Of a stretch of 32,290 bases of DNA, positions 16,081-23,215 are shown one piece after another; within the stretch, counting starts at the first letter, position 1, and each line of letters begins with the position of its first letter. Both the position numbers and the translations under genes were made by a program. The notes beneath the pieces are model-generated. The model searched no databases and was not told where the DNA came from. It worked only from the letters and a program-made list of their open reading frames with translations. The DNA comes from Bacteroidota bacterium (GTDB taxonomy: Bacteria > Bacteroidota > Bacteroidia > Flavobacteriales > Flavobacteriaceae): assembly GCA_947447375.1 (NCBI GenBank), contig CANFJB010000018.1, forward strand, positions 1 through 32,290, given 5' to 3'.

Positions 16081-16926
16081 TTAGGGATTACAAATATCAC
16101 AATACATTGGATCTTCCTTCTTTCGACCATTAGGAAAAAAAACTTCTTTGATATAATTACATTTTTGACATGAATAAATATGACTCAAAGTGGATTGTGT
16201 TGGAAAATTACATAAATCACATGGTAATCCACTTTTTGAATCAATTATACCAAAACCTGGAATAGAACATTTAGGACATAATGAATTTATTTTTTTGGCT
16301 AATTTGTATGTTGCATTTTCTATAACTTTCATTCTTGTTGGGTTATACATCGCTCTCATATCAGTTTCTATAAAAGCGGATCCATACATTGAAATTAAAT
16401 ATTTAAAAGTTTTATATAGTTGATCCAAATTAGTTATACCTTTTTCGATAAGTGTTGAATCATTTTTTGCCTTTCTAAGAATTATTCCATGTGTTGGAAA
16501 TTTTGAATTTTTGACAAATTCTTCAAGCTCTTTTATAGTTTTTATTTCGGAACCATTAAAATTGGTTTCAAAAGTTAATTCTCTAACAATAATTTCTATA
16601 TCCTTTTTTTTATCAATAAATAGTAAGATTTCTTCGTCAGCATTTGCAAAAAAAAGACTGGGATGAGCGCCAAAAGAACCCTCACTTGCTAAAACCAAAT
16701 CACAATTCTCTAATTCCATTGCCAAAAGACATTTGTTTCTTGCAGTTGAAATTGCGTCTTCTTTACGTTCAATTTCACCCGTGAAAGTTCCAAACTTATC
16801 GGTATCAATATCTGTTACAAAACAATTTACTCCTAATTCTTTTTCTAATATTGGAGCTATAACTCTTTCTTTTTTGTGTTTTGTAGCTATTAGTAATTTT
16901 CTACCTTTAAAAAAATTATTACTCAT
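16081..16926 (-). CDS. DUF6671-like protein with C-terminal zinc-ribbon cysteines
   Basis: A 281-aa protein of unknown function that I assign to the DUF6671 type from its overall pattern. The N-terminal half reads KLLIATKHKKE, then ERKEDAISTARNKCLLA, then LVLASEGSFGAHPSLFF, the order of elements found in Ham1/Maf/YjjX-like nucleotide pyrophosphatases, which is a weak resemblance only. The C-terminal ~65 residues carry eight cysteines in four CxxC pairs (CPKC, CDLC, CQKC, CDIC), enough for two zinc sites. No signal peptide. Its start overlaps the stop of the 93-aa gene by 8 bases, and it is 11 bases before the Sua5-like gene, so the three are cotranscribed. Confidence 0.75.
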   Translation of the reverse strand: MSNNFFKGRKLLIATKHKKERVIAPILEKELGVNCFVTDIDTDKFGTFTGEIERKEDAISTARNKCLLAMELENCDLVLASEGSFGAHPSLFFANADEEILLFIDKKKDIEIIVRELTFETNFNGSEIKTIKELEEFVKNSKFPTHGIILRKAKNDSTLIEKGITNLDQLYKTFKYLISMYGSAFIETDMRAMYNPTRMKVIENATYKLAKKINSLCPKCSIPGFGIIDSKSGLPCDLCNFPTQSTLSHIYSCQKCNYIKEVFFPNGRKKEDPMYCDICNP

Positions 16927-17200
16927 CTAATATTGATATATTAATATGGGAGGTAATTTCAAATCTTTTATTTTTCACTTTTTTATCAGAAACGATTTCA
17001 AGAACTCTTTCCATTTCTTTCTTTAATGCGGGAATTCTACTCTGTGCAATTTCATCATCTTTCCCATAACGTTCATTAGAACTCCAATTTTTTAAATTAT
17101 GGAAATTAATTTTAGAAGAAAAAATACTAGTTATAATTTCTTTAGTTTCCTCACCAGTGAATTTGCCCTCAATCAATGTTAATTTTTCTCTTTTATTCAT
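16919..17200 (-). CDS. Conserved small protein of unknown function (93 aa)
   Basis: A 93-aa, charged, soluble protein. It has a short N-terminal strand (KLTLIEGKFTGEE), a conserved-looking INFHNLKNWSSNERYGKDDE motif, a helix (RIPALKKEMERVLEIV) and a C-terminal strand (RFEITSHINISIL). I do not recognise the family with certainty. It is not a PII/SbtB-type protein: the PII start and T-loop are absent. It is the first gene of the operon with the DUF6671-like and Sua5-like genes and overlaps the next gene by 8 bases, which supports a real gene and translational coupling. It diverges from the LysR gene, with 85 bases between the starts. Confidence 0.75.
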   Translation of the reverse strand: MNKREKLTLIEGKFTGEETKEIITSIFSSKINFHNLKNWSSNERYGKDDEIAQSRIPALKKEMERVLEIVSDKKVKNKRFEITSHINISILDE

Positions 17201-17236
17201 TTTAAATAATTAAACTTTGCAAAATTGAGAATTTAA

Positions 17237-17291
17237 ATTCATAAATTTTTATATATCTTTGTAATGAAATACATAAAAATAATTTATGAAT
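17237..17291. promoter_or_regulatory. Divergent regulatory region with inverted ATTCATAAAT/ATTTATGAAT sites
   Basis: ATTCATAAAT (17237-17246) and its exact inverse ATTTATGAAT (17282-17291) frame the lysR promoter; the second overlaps the ATG at 17286. The -7 box TATCTTTG (17254-17261, perfect TAnnTTTG) lies between them. On the minus strand CAAAATTG (17220-17227) is a one-mismatch -7 box for the 93-aa gene. The core TTTATGA is shared with the repeats upstream of the lipoprotein carbonic anhydrase. Confidence 0.5.
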
Positions 17292-18209
17292 TATACTTTG
17301 AATCAATTACAGATTTTTTTAAAAATTGTACAAACAAAAAGTGTTACAAAAGCCTCTGAAGAATTGCATCTTACTCAGCCCGCAGTTTCTATCCAACTTA
17401 AGAATTTTCAAGACCAATTTGAAATTCCACTTACAGAAGTAATAGGAAGAAAAATTTACATTACTGATTTTGGATTAGAAATAGCTGAAGCTGCAGAAAA
17501 CATAATTAATCAAGTACATGCTATAAACTACAAAACTTTAGCTTATAAAGGTCAATTAACGGGTCGTTTAAAACTTTCAGTGGTATCAACTGCTAAATAT
17601 GTTATGCCCTACTTTTTAGCTGACTTTATGAATCAAAATAATGGAATTGAACTACTTATGGATGTTACCAATAAAAATAAAGTAATTGAGAGTTTAGAAA
17701 ATAATGAAGTTGATTTTGCATTAGTTTCAATTTTACCATCCAACTTGAATTTTGAAAAACTCGACTTGCTTCAAAATAAATTGTACTTGGTCGGAAATTC
17801 CCAGACTAATTCTAAAAACAATATTAATCTAAAAGAATTATTTAAAGATTTGCCACTTATTTTCAGAGAAAAAGGTTCGGGAACTAGACAAACAATGGAG
17901 AGTTTTATTGAAAATAATAATTTATCTGTTTTAAAGAAAATGGAATTAACATCAAATGAAGCAGTAAAACAAGCTTTATTAGCTGATTTAGGTTATTCTA
18001 TTATGCCATTAATAGGAATAAAAAATGAACTGCAAAATAATGAATTACAAATCATTCCAGTAAAAGGATTACCAATTACCACAACATGGAGTTTAATTTG
18101 GGCCAAAGGAAAAAAACATTCGCCTGTTTCTTTATCGTTTTTGGATTACCTAAAAAATGAAAAAGATCAAATAATTAATGAAAAATTTAAGTGGTATGAA
18201 ATGTATTAG
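17286..18209 (+). CDS. LysR-family regulator, CbbR/CmpR-like
   Basis: The 307-aa protein has the LysR winged helix at the N-terminus (LNQLQIFLKIVQTKSVTKASEELHLTQPAVSIQLKNFQ) and a periplasmic-binding-like effector domain from about residue 90 (LKLSVVSTAKYVMPYFLADF). The N-terminal wording and the tightly matching effector-domain start recall CbbR and CmpR, which respond to inorganic-carbon status. It is divergent from the 93-aa/DUF6671/Sua5 operon, the usual arrangement for a LysR regulator and its target, and is close to the permease and carbonic anhydrase. I infer that it controls this block, and perhaps its own gene. The ligand is unknown. Confidence 0.85.
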   Translation: MNYTLNQLQIFLKIVQTKSVTKASEELHLTQPAVSIQLKNFQDQFEIPLTEVIGRKIYITDFGLEIAEAAENIINQVHAINYKTLAYKGQLTGRLKLSVVSTAKYVMPYFLADFMNQNNGIELLMDVTNKNKVIESLENNEVDFALVSILPSNLNFEKLDLLQNKLYLVGNSQTNSKNNINLKELFKDLPLIFREKGSGTRQTMESFIENNNLSVLKKMELTSNEAVKQALLADLGYSIMPLIGIKNELQNNELQIIPVKGLPITTTWSLIWAKGKKHSPVSLSFLDYLKNEKDQIINEKFKWYEMY

Positions 18210-18273
18210 AAACAAACTTTAAATTGATTTAGTCAAATTTTAATAATTTACTATAAATTAAATTGATTGTTTT

Positions 18274-18281
18274 TATATTTG
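18274..18281 (+). promoter_or_regulatory. -7 promoter box TATATTTG of oxyR
   Basis: A perfect TAnnTTTG match that ends 17 bases before ATG 18299. A translation start at TTG 18263 would lie upstream of this box and is therefore excluded. Confidence 0.6.
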
Positions 18282-18298
18282 CATCACAAATTACTATT

Positions 18299-19240
18299 AT
18301 GACTATTACACAACTTCAATATGTTTTAGCGGTTGCTGAACATAAAAATTTTACTCTTGCTGCCGATAAATGCTTCGTTACTCAGCCTACATTAAGTATG
18401 CAGATTCAAAAAGTAGAAGAAGAACTGAATATTCAGATTTTTGACAGAACAAAAAAACCTATTCAATTAACAGAAATTGGTCTGAAAATAGTAAACCAAG
18501 CCAAGAATATTGTCAACGAAGCCGATCGGATGAAAGATATCGTTGAGCAACAAAAAGGCTTTATTGGTGGCGAATTTAAATTAGGTATTATTCCAACTGT
18601 AATGCCAACATTATTGCCCATGTTTCTAAATACATTTGTAAAAAAATATCCAAAAGTGAAACTCATCATTGAGGAATTGAACACTGATGATATCATCCTT
18701 AGGCTGAAAAATGGAAATTTAGATGCTGCAATTGCTGCCACACCTTTAAATGAAGATAAATTAAAAGAAATAGTAATATATTACGAACCATTTGTAGCTT
18801 ATATTCCTGAAAAACACAGAATTGCAGATAAAAAAGAAATCGAAGTATCCGATTTAAATTTAGATGAAATTCTACTTTTACAAGACGGCCATTGCTTTAG
18901 AGATGGTATTCTTAATTTATGTAAAAATCAGGATGTAGCGCCAGCAAATAATTTTCAAATTCAAAGTGGAAGTTTCGAAACATTGATAAAATTAGCAGAC
19001 GAAGGATTAGGATTAACGCTACTTCCCTATTTACATACATTGGATTTGAAAGAAAATGACAAACTAAAATTGAAACATTTTAAAGATCCAAAACCAGCTC
19101 GTGAAATAAGTCTGATTTTTCCAAAAACAGAATTAAAAATTCAAATAATCGATGCTTTAAGGCAATCCATTTCAGGAGTAATTCGTGGTGCAATTGCATT
19201 TCAAAATGTTGAAATCATTAATCCACTTCCTAAGAAATAA
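18299..19240 (+). CDS. oxyR: Hydrogen peroxide-sensing regulator OxyR
   Basis: The 313-aa LysR protein begins MTITQLQYVLAVAEHKNFTLAADKCFVTQPTLSMQIQKVE, the OxyR DNA-binding domain. The regulatory domain contains DGHCFRDGILNLC, with C199 and C208 from this start, the same numbers as the E. coli redox pair that forms a disulfide on peroxide stress. The start at 18299 is chosen because of that spacing and the promoter box just upstream; 12 more residues from a TTG at 18263 are unlikely. It would activate catalase, peroxidase and similar genes, none of which are nearby. A terminator follows. Confidence 0.93.
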   Translation: MTITQLQYVLAVAEHKNFTLAADKCFVTQPTLSMQIQKVEEELNIQIFDRTKKPIQLTEIGLKIVNQAKNIVNEADRMKDIVEQQKGFIGGEFKLGIIPTVMPTLLPMFLNTFVKKYPKVKLIIEELNTDDIILRLKNGNLDAAIAATPLNEDKLKEIVIYYEPFVAYIPEKHRIADKKEIEVSDLNLDEILLLQDGHCFRDGILNLCKNQDVAPANNFQIQSGSFETLIKLADEGLGLTLLPYLHTLDLKENDKLKLKHFKDPKPAREISLIFPKTELKIQIIDALRQSISGVIRGAIAFQNVEIINPLPKK

Positions 19241-19243
19241 TAA

Positions 19244-19272
19244 AAAAAGGAGCAATAATAGCTCCTTTTTTT
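19244..19272. terminator. Bidirectional terminator after oxyR
   Basis: AAAAGGAGC (19245-19253) and GCTCCTTTT (19261-19269) form a stem around AATAATA. T and A runs on both sides serve oxyR and the converging small gene. Confidence 0.85.
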
Positions 19273-19466
19273 TATTTTATATATATTAAACATTGTCTTA
19301 ATTCTGGTTTTTGATTGGTGTAATTTAAAAGCCAATCTGTCAATTGTTCGATTTCGTAAGGTAATAACATTTTTAAAGCTTTTTCTAATTCTTTGCAAAA
19401 AAGCTTAGGATCAAAACTTACGCTTTCTAAAATATTTTTTGTGTAGGCAAACATTGATACTTTCAT
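19272..19466 (-). CDS. Conserved small protein of unknown function (64 aa)
   Basis: A 64-aa soluble protein with two helices and several aromatic residues (NILESVSFDPKLFCKELEKALKMLLPYEIEQLTDWLLNY). I have no functional assignment, but the composition, the terminator at its 3' end and its isolation between oxyR and mnmD argue for a real gene of the kind common in flavobacteria. The ATG at 19464-19466 or Met5 could be the start. The plus-strand sequence here contains no competing gene. Confidence 0.65.
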   Translation of the reverse strand: MKVSMFAYTKNILESVSFDPKLFCKELEKALKMLLPYEIEQLTDWLLNYTNQKPELRQCLIYIK

Positions 19467-19541
19467 AATATAATATTTTAGTTATTATAGAATCAAATTT
19501 AATAATTAAAATAATTGCTATTGCAAATAATAAGTTAAAAA

Positions 19542-20210
19542 TTACAATTCAAATTTTGTGGCCCTAAACATTTCCCTTTTTCCTGGTGGTCCTGGAAGTT
19601 TTTCAACTTTAAAACCAACTTCTATCAAACTTCTTTTTACTACTCCACGAGCAGCATATGTTACAAGAGTACCTTTAGATTTGAGTGATTTGTACATTTT
19701 TTTAAATATTTCTGTACTCCATAATTCTGGCTGTACTCTATATCCAAATGCATCAAAATAAATTAAATCATACTTATCTTCATCTTCAATTTGCTCAAAA
19801 AATTGTTTTCTTTTTGTTAATGTAAAAAGTGGAGAAATTATATTTTTTGTTTCCCACTCACACTCATGTAAACGATCAAAAATAGTATTTTCAGAAATTG
19901 CATTCAACTCTGAGACATAATTCATTTGGGAAATTTCATCGGTAGAAATAGGATATGCTTCTACACCATAATAATCAATTTTTTGATTTGATTTCTTAGA
20001 TTCTAAAAACGTTATAAAGGCATTTAGACCTGTTCCAAAACCTATTTCTAAAATTGAAAGTGGCTGACTATTAAAAGTGTTTAATCCATTTTGAATAAAA
20101 ACATGATACGCCTCTTGAATAGCACCATGTTTAGAATGATAGGATTCATTCCAATCAGGCAAATGTATCGTTGTAGAGCCATCTAATGTTTGAAGGATTT
20201 CTCTTTTCAA
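19542..20210 (-). CDS. mnmD: tRNA 5-methylaminomethyl-2-thiouridine methyltransferase (MnmD)
   Basis: The 222-aa SAM-dependent enzyme would methylate nm5s2U34 to mnm5s2U34 in the wobble position of Lys, Glu and Gln tRNAs. The SAM motif I is LSILEIGFGTGLNAF. The motif DLIYFDAFGYRVQPELWSTEIF and the ending LPGPPGKREMFRA are characteristic of the MnmD half of E. coli MnmC. The FAD-dependent MnmC half is absent, as is usual for a stand-alone MnmD. It is the last gene of an operon with two lipoprotein genes, separated by 1 and 2 bases, so it shares their transcription. Confidence 0.9.
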   Translation of the reverse strand: MKREILQTLDGSTTIHLPDWNESYHSKHGAIQEAYHVFIQNGLNTFNSQPLSILEIGFGTGLNAFITFLESKKSNQKIDYYGVEAYPISTDEISQMNYVSELNAISENTIFDRLHECEWETKNIISPLFTLTKRKQFFEQIEDEDKYDLIYFDAFGYRVQPELWSTEIFKKMYKSLKSKGTLVTYAARGVVKRSLIEVGFKVEKLPGPPGKREMFRATKFEL

Positions 20211-20211
20211 A

Positions 20212-20649
20212 TTATTTAATGTATAACTTTTTTATTTTAGGAATTGGTCCGCCACATTTAACTTGATGACAGCTAACACATGCATTTATTCCTTCATTAA
20301 AATGTTGTTTTGCATTTTTTGGATCTTTATAAATCAACTCCTGTGACTTTATAAAAAGAGCAGCTTGACTCTTAAAAAATTCATCATTATCTGATTCATC
20401 TGTCATAACTGCTTTATGAATATTTAGAAAATGACTTGGAAATTCTCCAATAGTATCCCCTTTTTTAATTCTCTCTTTTAGCTTTTCATTTTCAATATAC
20501 ATGCTCTCCATCAAAGCTGCCATTTCTGACATTTGATACATTTCAAACTTTTTATCTGATTTTTTATTAGAAGTACATTCTTGCTTTTCAGCCTTTTTAT
20601 TGCACGACAGAAAAAAGAAAATAGTGAATATTAAGAATGTTTTTTTCAT
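20212..20649 (-). CDS. Cytochrome-c-like lipoprotein
   Basis: A 145-aa lipoprotein with signal peptide MKKTFLIFTIFFFLSC (lipobox FLSC). The C-terminal CVSCHQ is a single CxxCH haem-c motif, and a KCGGPIPKIKKLYI tail follows. A helical middle part (MYQMSEMAALMESMYIENEKL) resembles haem-bundle cytochromes c of the c'/b562 type, in which the haem site is near the C-terminus. It therefore probably binds one haem in the envelope; the electron partner is unknown. It lies 2 bases after the DUF4920 gene and 1 base before mnmD. Confidence 0.8.
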   Translation of the reverse strand: MKKTFLIFTIFFFLSCNKKAEKQECTSNKKSDKKFEMYQMSEMAALMESMYIENEKLKERIKKGDTIGEFPSHFLNIHKAVMTDESDNDEFFKSQAALFIKSQELIYKDPKNAKQHFNEGINACVSCHQVKCGGPIPKIKKLYIK

Positions 20650-20651
20650 TT

Positions 20652-21137
20652 TTACTTTTTAATTAAAACACCATCAGCCATAAAAGAATAATTAGTTTTT
20701 GGGGCAACAATACTGTCAATTGCAGCTTGAGATTTTCCTTCATCTTTAGCGTAATGCTTTAATTCTTCAACAGATTCTATACTTACAAAAGCCTTTCCAT
20801 TAACAATTACATCTTCATTTTGAGCATTTTTAGGAACAAAAAAAGCATAGTCTTTAAACTTTACAAAAGCCTCCTTTCCAGAAGGTAATTCTAAAGTCAT
20901 CCAACATCCTTTTTTCTGGCAAACATTTTTAATTTTAGATTTAAACTTAATGTTAAGAGTATCTCCAGGTTTTAATTTATAATATTGAACCAACATATCT
21001 TCATTCGAAATAGCTTTATCAGAAGAGATACTGTCCCCAAAAAGTGCATATTCATTAGTAGAATTGGTTGAACTTGTTTCTTTTTTGCAACTTGTTAATG
21101 CGAAAAAGCAAATTATAAAGTATACGATTTTTTTCAT
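20652..21137 (-). CDS. DUF4920 lipoprotein
   Basis: A 161-aa lipoprotein with signal peptide ending in FFALTSC. The mature part (YALFGDSISSDKAISNEDMLVQYYKLKPGDTLNIKFKSKIKNVCQKKGCWMTLEL) matches DUF4920, an OB-like envelope domain common in Bacteroidota. The NVCQKKGCWM cysteine pair is conserved in that family and could bind metal or form a disulfide. It heads the operon with the cytochrome-c-like lipoprotein and mnmD. Function unknown. Confidence 0.85.
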   Translation of the reverse strand: MKKIVYFIICFFALTSCKKETSSTNSTNEYALFGDSISSDKAISNEDMLVQYYKLKPGDTLNIKFKSKIKNVCQKKGCWMTLELPSGKEAFVKFKDYAFFVPKNAQNEDVIVNGKAFVSIESVEELKHYAKDEGKSQAAIDSIVAPKTNYSFMADGVLIKK

Positions 21138-21172
21138 AATTAGTTAGCGTTTTTTGATTAGAATAACATTGG

Positions 21173-21180
21173 CAAAAATA
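21173..21180 (-). promoter_or_regulatory. -7 promoter box TATTTTTG for the DUF4920-cytochrome-mnmD operon
   Basis: Minus-strand TATTTTTG (plus CAAAAATA) is a perfect TAnnTTTG match 35 bases before the DUF4920 start. Confidence 0.5.
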
Positions 21181-21349
21181 TAAGAAAATCTGATATAAAT
21201 TCGAGGAATTGTCATAAAATAAGTAAAACTAAATACTGTTTTTATGATATTAATATTATTTTTAATAAAAATAGATTTTATCAACATAAAAGAATGTAAT
21301 TTTTATTAATTTAGCGAAAATTTAATAAACTGATAATTTCAGTTGTTAA

Positions 21350-21387
21350 AATTAGCAAATTCTTCATTTTCAAGGAATTAGCAAATT
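21350..21387. repeat. 12-bp direct repeat AATTAGCAAATT in the ilvE leader
   Basis: AATTAGCAAATT occurs at 21350-21361 and again at 21376-21387, 26 bases apart, just before ilvE. The 273-base gap 21138-21410 contains no gene or clear TAnnTTTG box for ilvE. The repeat could be a regulator site, but nothing else supports this. Confidence 0.4.
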
Positions 21388-21410
21388 AATTTAAATTATG
21401 TTTCATTATC

Positions 21411-22478
21411 ATGAATTCAAAAATCGAAAACAAAATTCAAATTTCTAAAATTTCAACCTCAAAAATTGAATCCATTGATTTTGATCATCTTCCATTTGGT
21501 GAAGTTTTTACAGATTACATGTTAACCTGTGACTTTATTAATGGAGAATGGGGAACTCCAAAAATTGTTCCTTATGCTCCTTTTTTAATGGATCCATCAG
21601 CTAAGGTTTTTCATTACGGACAAGCTATTTTTGAAGGAATGAAAGCTTATAAAGATGAAGGAAATTCTGTTTGGTTATTCCGTCCTGAAGAAAATTTTAT
21701 TCGTTTTAATAAATCAGCAGTGAGAATGGCAATGCCAGAAGTGCCTGAATTTATTTTTATGGATGGTCTAAAGCAATTGGTTGATTTAGAAAGGGATTGG
21801 GTAAGAAAGGGAGTTGGTAACACATTGTATATTAGACCATTTATGATTGCAACCGGGACTGGTGTAATCGCTTCTCCTTCAAACGATTACCGATTTATGA
21901 TATTGTTATCTCCTGCAAAATCATATTATTCAGGCGAAGTTAAAGTTTTAATTGCAGAACATTATAGCCGTGCGGCAAATGGAGGAATTGGCGCGGCAAA
22001 AGCTGCCGGAAATTACTCGGCACAATTTTATCCAACAAAATTAGCTCACGAAAAAGGATTCCAACAAGTAATTTGGACCGATGATGCTACCCATACAAAA
22101 ATGGAAGAATCAGGGACAATGAATGTGTTTTTTAGAATCAATGATACATTATACACCGCACCAACAAGTGAAAGAATTCTTGATGGAGTAACCCGAAAAA
22201 GCCTAATCGCAATTGCAGAAAGAGACGGAATTCAATTATCGGTAAGATCAGTTTTAGTTGCAGAGCTTGTAGAAGCAGCTAAAAATGGTTCGTTAAGAGA
22301 AATATTTGGAGCTGGGACTGCTGCTGTTGTTACCATAATTAAAGGATTCTCCTATCAAGATGAGTATTATGAATTACCTCCTGTTGAAAATTCTTTTGCA
22401 CTAGATTTAAAAAATAAACTTACAGCAATTCAACACAAACTTGCTGAAGATACTTTTGGATGGACAGTAAAAATTTAA
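21411..22478 (+). CDS. ilvE: Branched-chain amino acid aminotransferase
   Basis: The 355-aa fold-type IV PLP enzyme transfers the amino group between glutamate and the 2-oxo acids of Leu, Ile and Val. The Schiff-base lysine is K197 in GAAKAAGNYSAQ. YGQAIFEGMKAY, LYIRPFMIATG and MEESGTMNVFF (phosphate and substrate contacts), and the REIFGAGTAAVV ending complete the family pattern. It has the length of the eukaryote-like BCAT class II. No other branched-chain amino acid genes lie nearby, so it is a single-gene unit with a strong terminator. Confidence 0.93.
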   Translation: MNSKIENKIQISKISTSKIESIDFDHLPFGEVFTDYMLTCDFINGEWGTPKIVPYAPFLMDPSAKVFHYGQAIFEGMKAYKDEGNSVWLFRPEENFIRFNKSAVRMAMPEVPEFIFMDGLKQLVDLERDWVRKGVGNTLYIRPFMIATGTGVIASPSNDYRFMILLSPAKSYYSGEVKVLIAEHYSRAANGGIGAAKAAGNYSAQFYPTKLAHEKGFQQVIWTDDATHTKMEESGTMNVFFRINDTLYTAPTSERILDGVTRKSLIAIAERDGIQLSVRSVLVAELVEAAKNGSLREIFGAGTAAVVTIIKGFSYQDEYYELPPVENSFALDLKNKLTAIQHKLAEDTFGWTVKI

Positions 22479-22484
22479 TCATAA

Positions 22485-22513
22485 AAAAACCCTTACAAAT
22501 AAGGGTTTTTTTT
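22485..22513. terminator. Bidirectional terminator between ilvE and the MazG-like gene
   Basis: AAAAACCCTTA (22485-22495) pairs with TAAGGGTTTTT (22500-22510) around CAAA; T and A runs on both sides allow use by both converging genes. Confidence 0.88.
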
Positions 22514-22524
22514 ATATCTATAAA

Positions 22525-22905
22525 TTAAATAATTTTTGAAAAATCGGGTTTGAAATAATTAGGCCCTTTCATTACTTTTCCGTCTTCACGATAAATTGGC
22601 TTTCCATCGCTACCCAATTTACTCATATTACTTCGTTGAATTTCATCAAAAACAGTTTCGATTTTATCTTGCAAACCGTGTTCAATTATTGTACCACACA
22701 ATATATATAGCATATCGCCAAGAGCATCTGCAATTTCTATAAGATCATTATTTTGTACCGCTTCTAAATACTCTTCGTTTTCTTCTTTCATTAAATTATA
22801 TCGTAAAACATTTTTGGCTTCACCCAAATTTGCTTTTGGACTTTCACTATAACCTATTTCAAAGGCAGTATGAAATTCTTTAACGGCATTAAGTTGTTTA
22901 ATCAT
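22525..22905 (-). CDS. MazG/HisE-like nucleotide pyrophosphohydrolase
   Basis: A 126-aa all-alpha NTP pyrophosphatase. The metal-binding motif is split in the usual way: EENEEYLEA on helix 2 and EIADALGDMLYI on helix 3, whose acidic residues hold Mg2+. The C-terminal extension (DGKPIYREDGKVMKGPNYFKPD) closes the active site and is typical of the phosphoribosyl-ATP pyrophosphohydrolase-like subgroup seen in Bacteroidota. The substrate could be a non-canonical nucleotide; no his genes are nearby. It has its own promoter (22958-22965) and shares a terminator with ilvE. Confidence 0.85.
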   Translation of the reverse strand: MIKQLNAVKEFHTAFEIGYSESPKANLGEAKNVLRYNLMKEENEEYLEAVQNNDLIEIADALGDMLYILCGTIIEHGLQDKIETVFDEIQRSNMSKLGSDGKPIYREDGKVMKGPNYFKPDFSKII

Positions 22906-22957
22906 GGTTTAGTTGTTTAGTTGTTTAATTGATATTGGAAATAGTTACTTTTGATTA

Positions 22958-22965
22958 CAAATTTA
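22958..22965 (-). promoter_or_regulatory. -7 promoter box TAAATTTG of the MazG-like gene
   Basis: Minus-strand TAAATTTG (plus CAAATTTA) is a perfect TAnnTTTG match 52 bases before the start. The leader contains tandem TTTAGTTG units (about 22909-22930). Confidence 0.5.
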
Positions 22966-22966
22966 G

Positions 22967-22974
22967 TATTTTTG
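22967..22974 (+). promoter_or_regulatory. -7 promoter box TATTTTTG of the small membrane protein gene
   Basis: A perfect TAnnTTTG match that ends 14 bases before the ATG. A second match, TACTTTTG, lies at 22946-22953. Confidence 0.5.
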
Positions 22975-22988
22975 TATAAAATAATTAT

Positions 22989-23177
22989 ATGTTTAGTAGA
23001 GGTCAGTTAATTTTTGCAGTAATTTTCTTTATTTCATTTGTAATAGCAATTTCCTATTCCTATAGAAAAGACATCATAGTTCATCGAAGAATCTATAAAG
23101 GAAGCTATAAGATTTTAATTGGTTTCATCGTTTTTATACTACTATTATTTGTAATTAAAATTTTCTTTAAGCATTAA
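22989..23177 (+). CDS. Small two-helix membrane protein of unknown function
   Basis: A 62-aa protein with two hydrophobic helices (about residues 6-24 and 41-59) joined by a basic loop (YRKDIIVHRRIYKGSYK), so both ends should face outward and the loop the cytoplasm. Start and end are well defined, a promoter box is upstream, and the SRPBCC gene follows 38 bases later in the same direction. I see no functional motif. Confidence 0.7.
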   Translation: MFSRGQLIFAVIFFISFVIAISYSYRKDIIVHRRIYKGSYKILIGFIVFILLLFVIKIFFKH

Positions 23178-23215
23178 AAATAAATTTCAAGCCATAAAAA
23201 ATAAATACAAAACTT

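Noticed and set aside
16919..17200. SbtB/PII-like partner of the SbtA permease
   Set aside because: The PII N-terminal strand and T-loop pattern are absent from the 93-aa protein.
18263..18298. TTG start that would extend OxyR by 12 residues
   Set aside because: The perfect -7 box at 18274-18281 lies downstream of it, and the redox cysteines fall at 199 and 208 only from ATG 18299.
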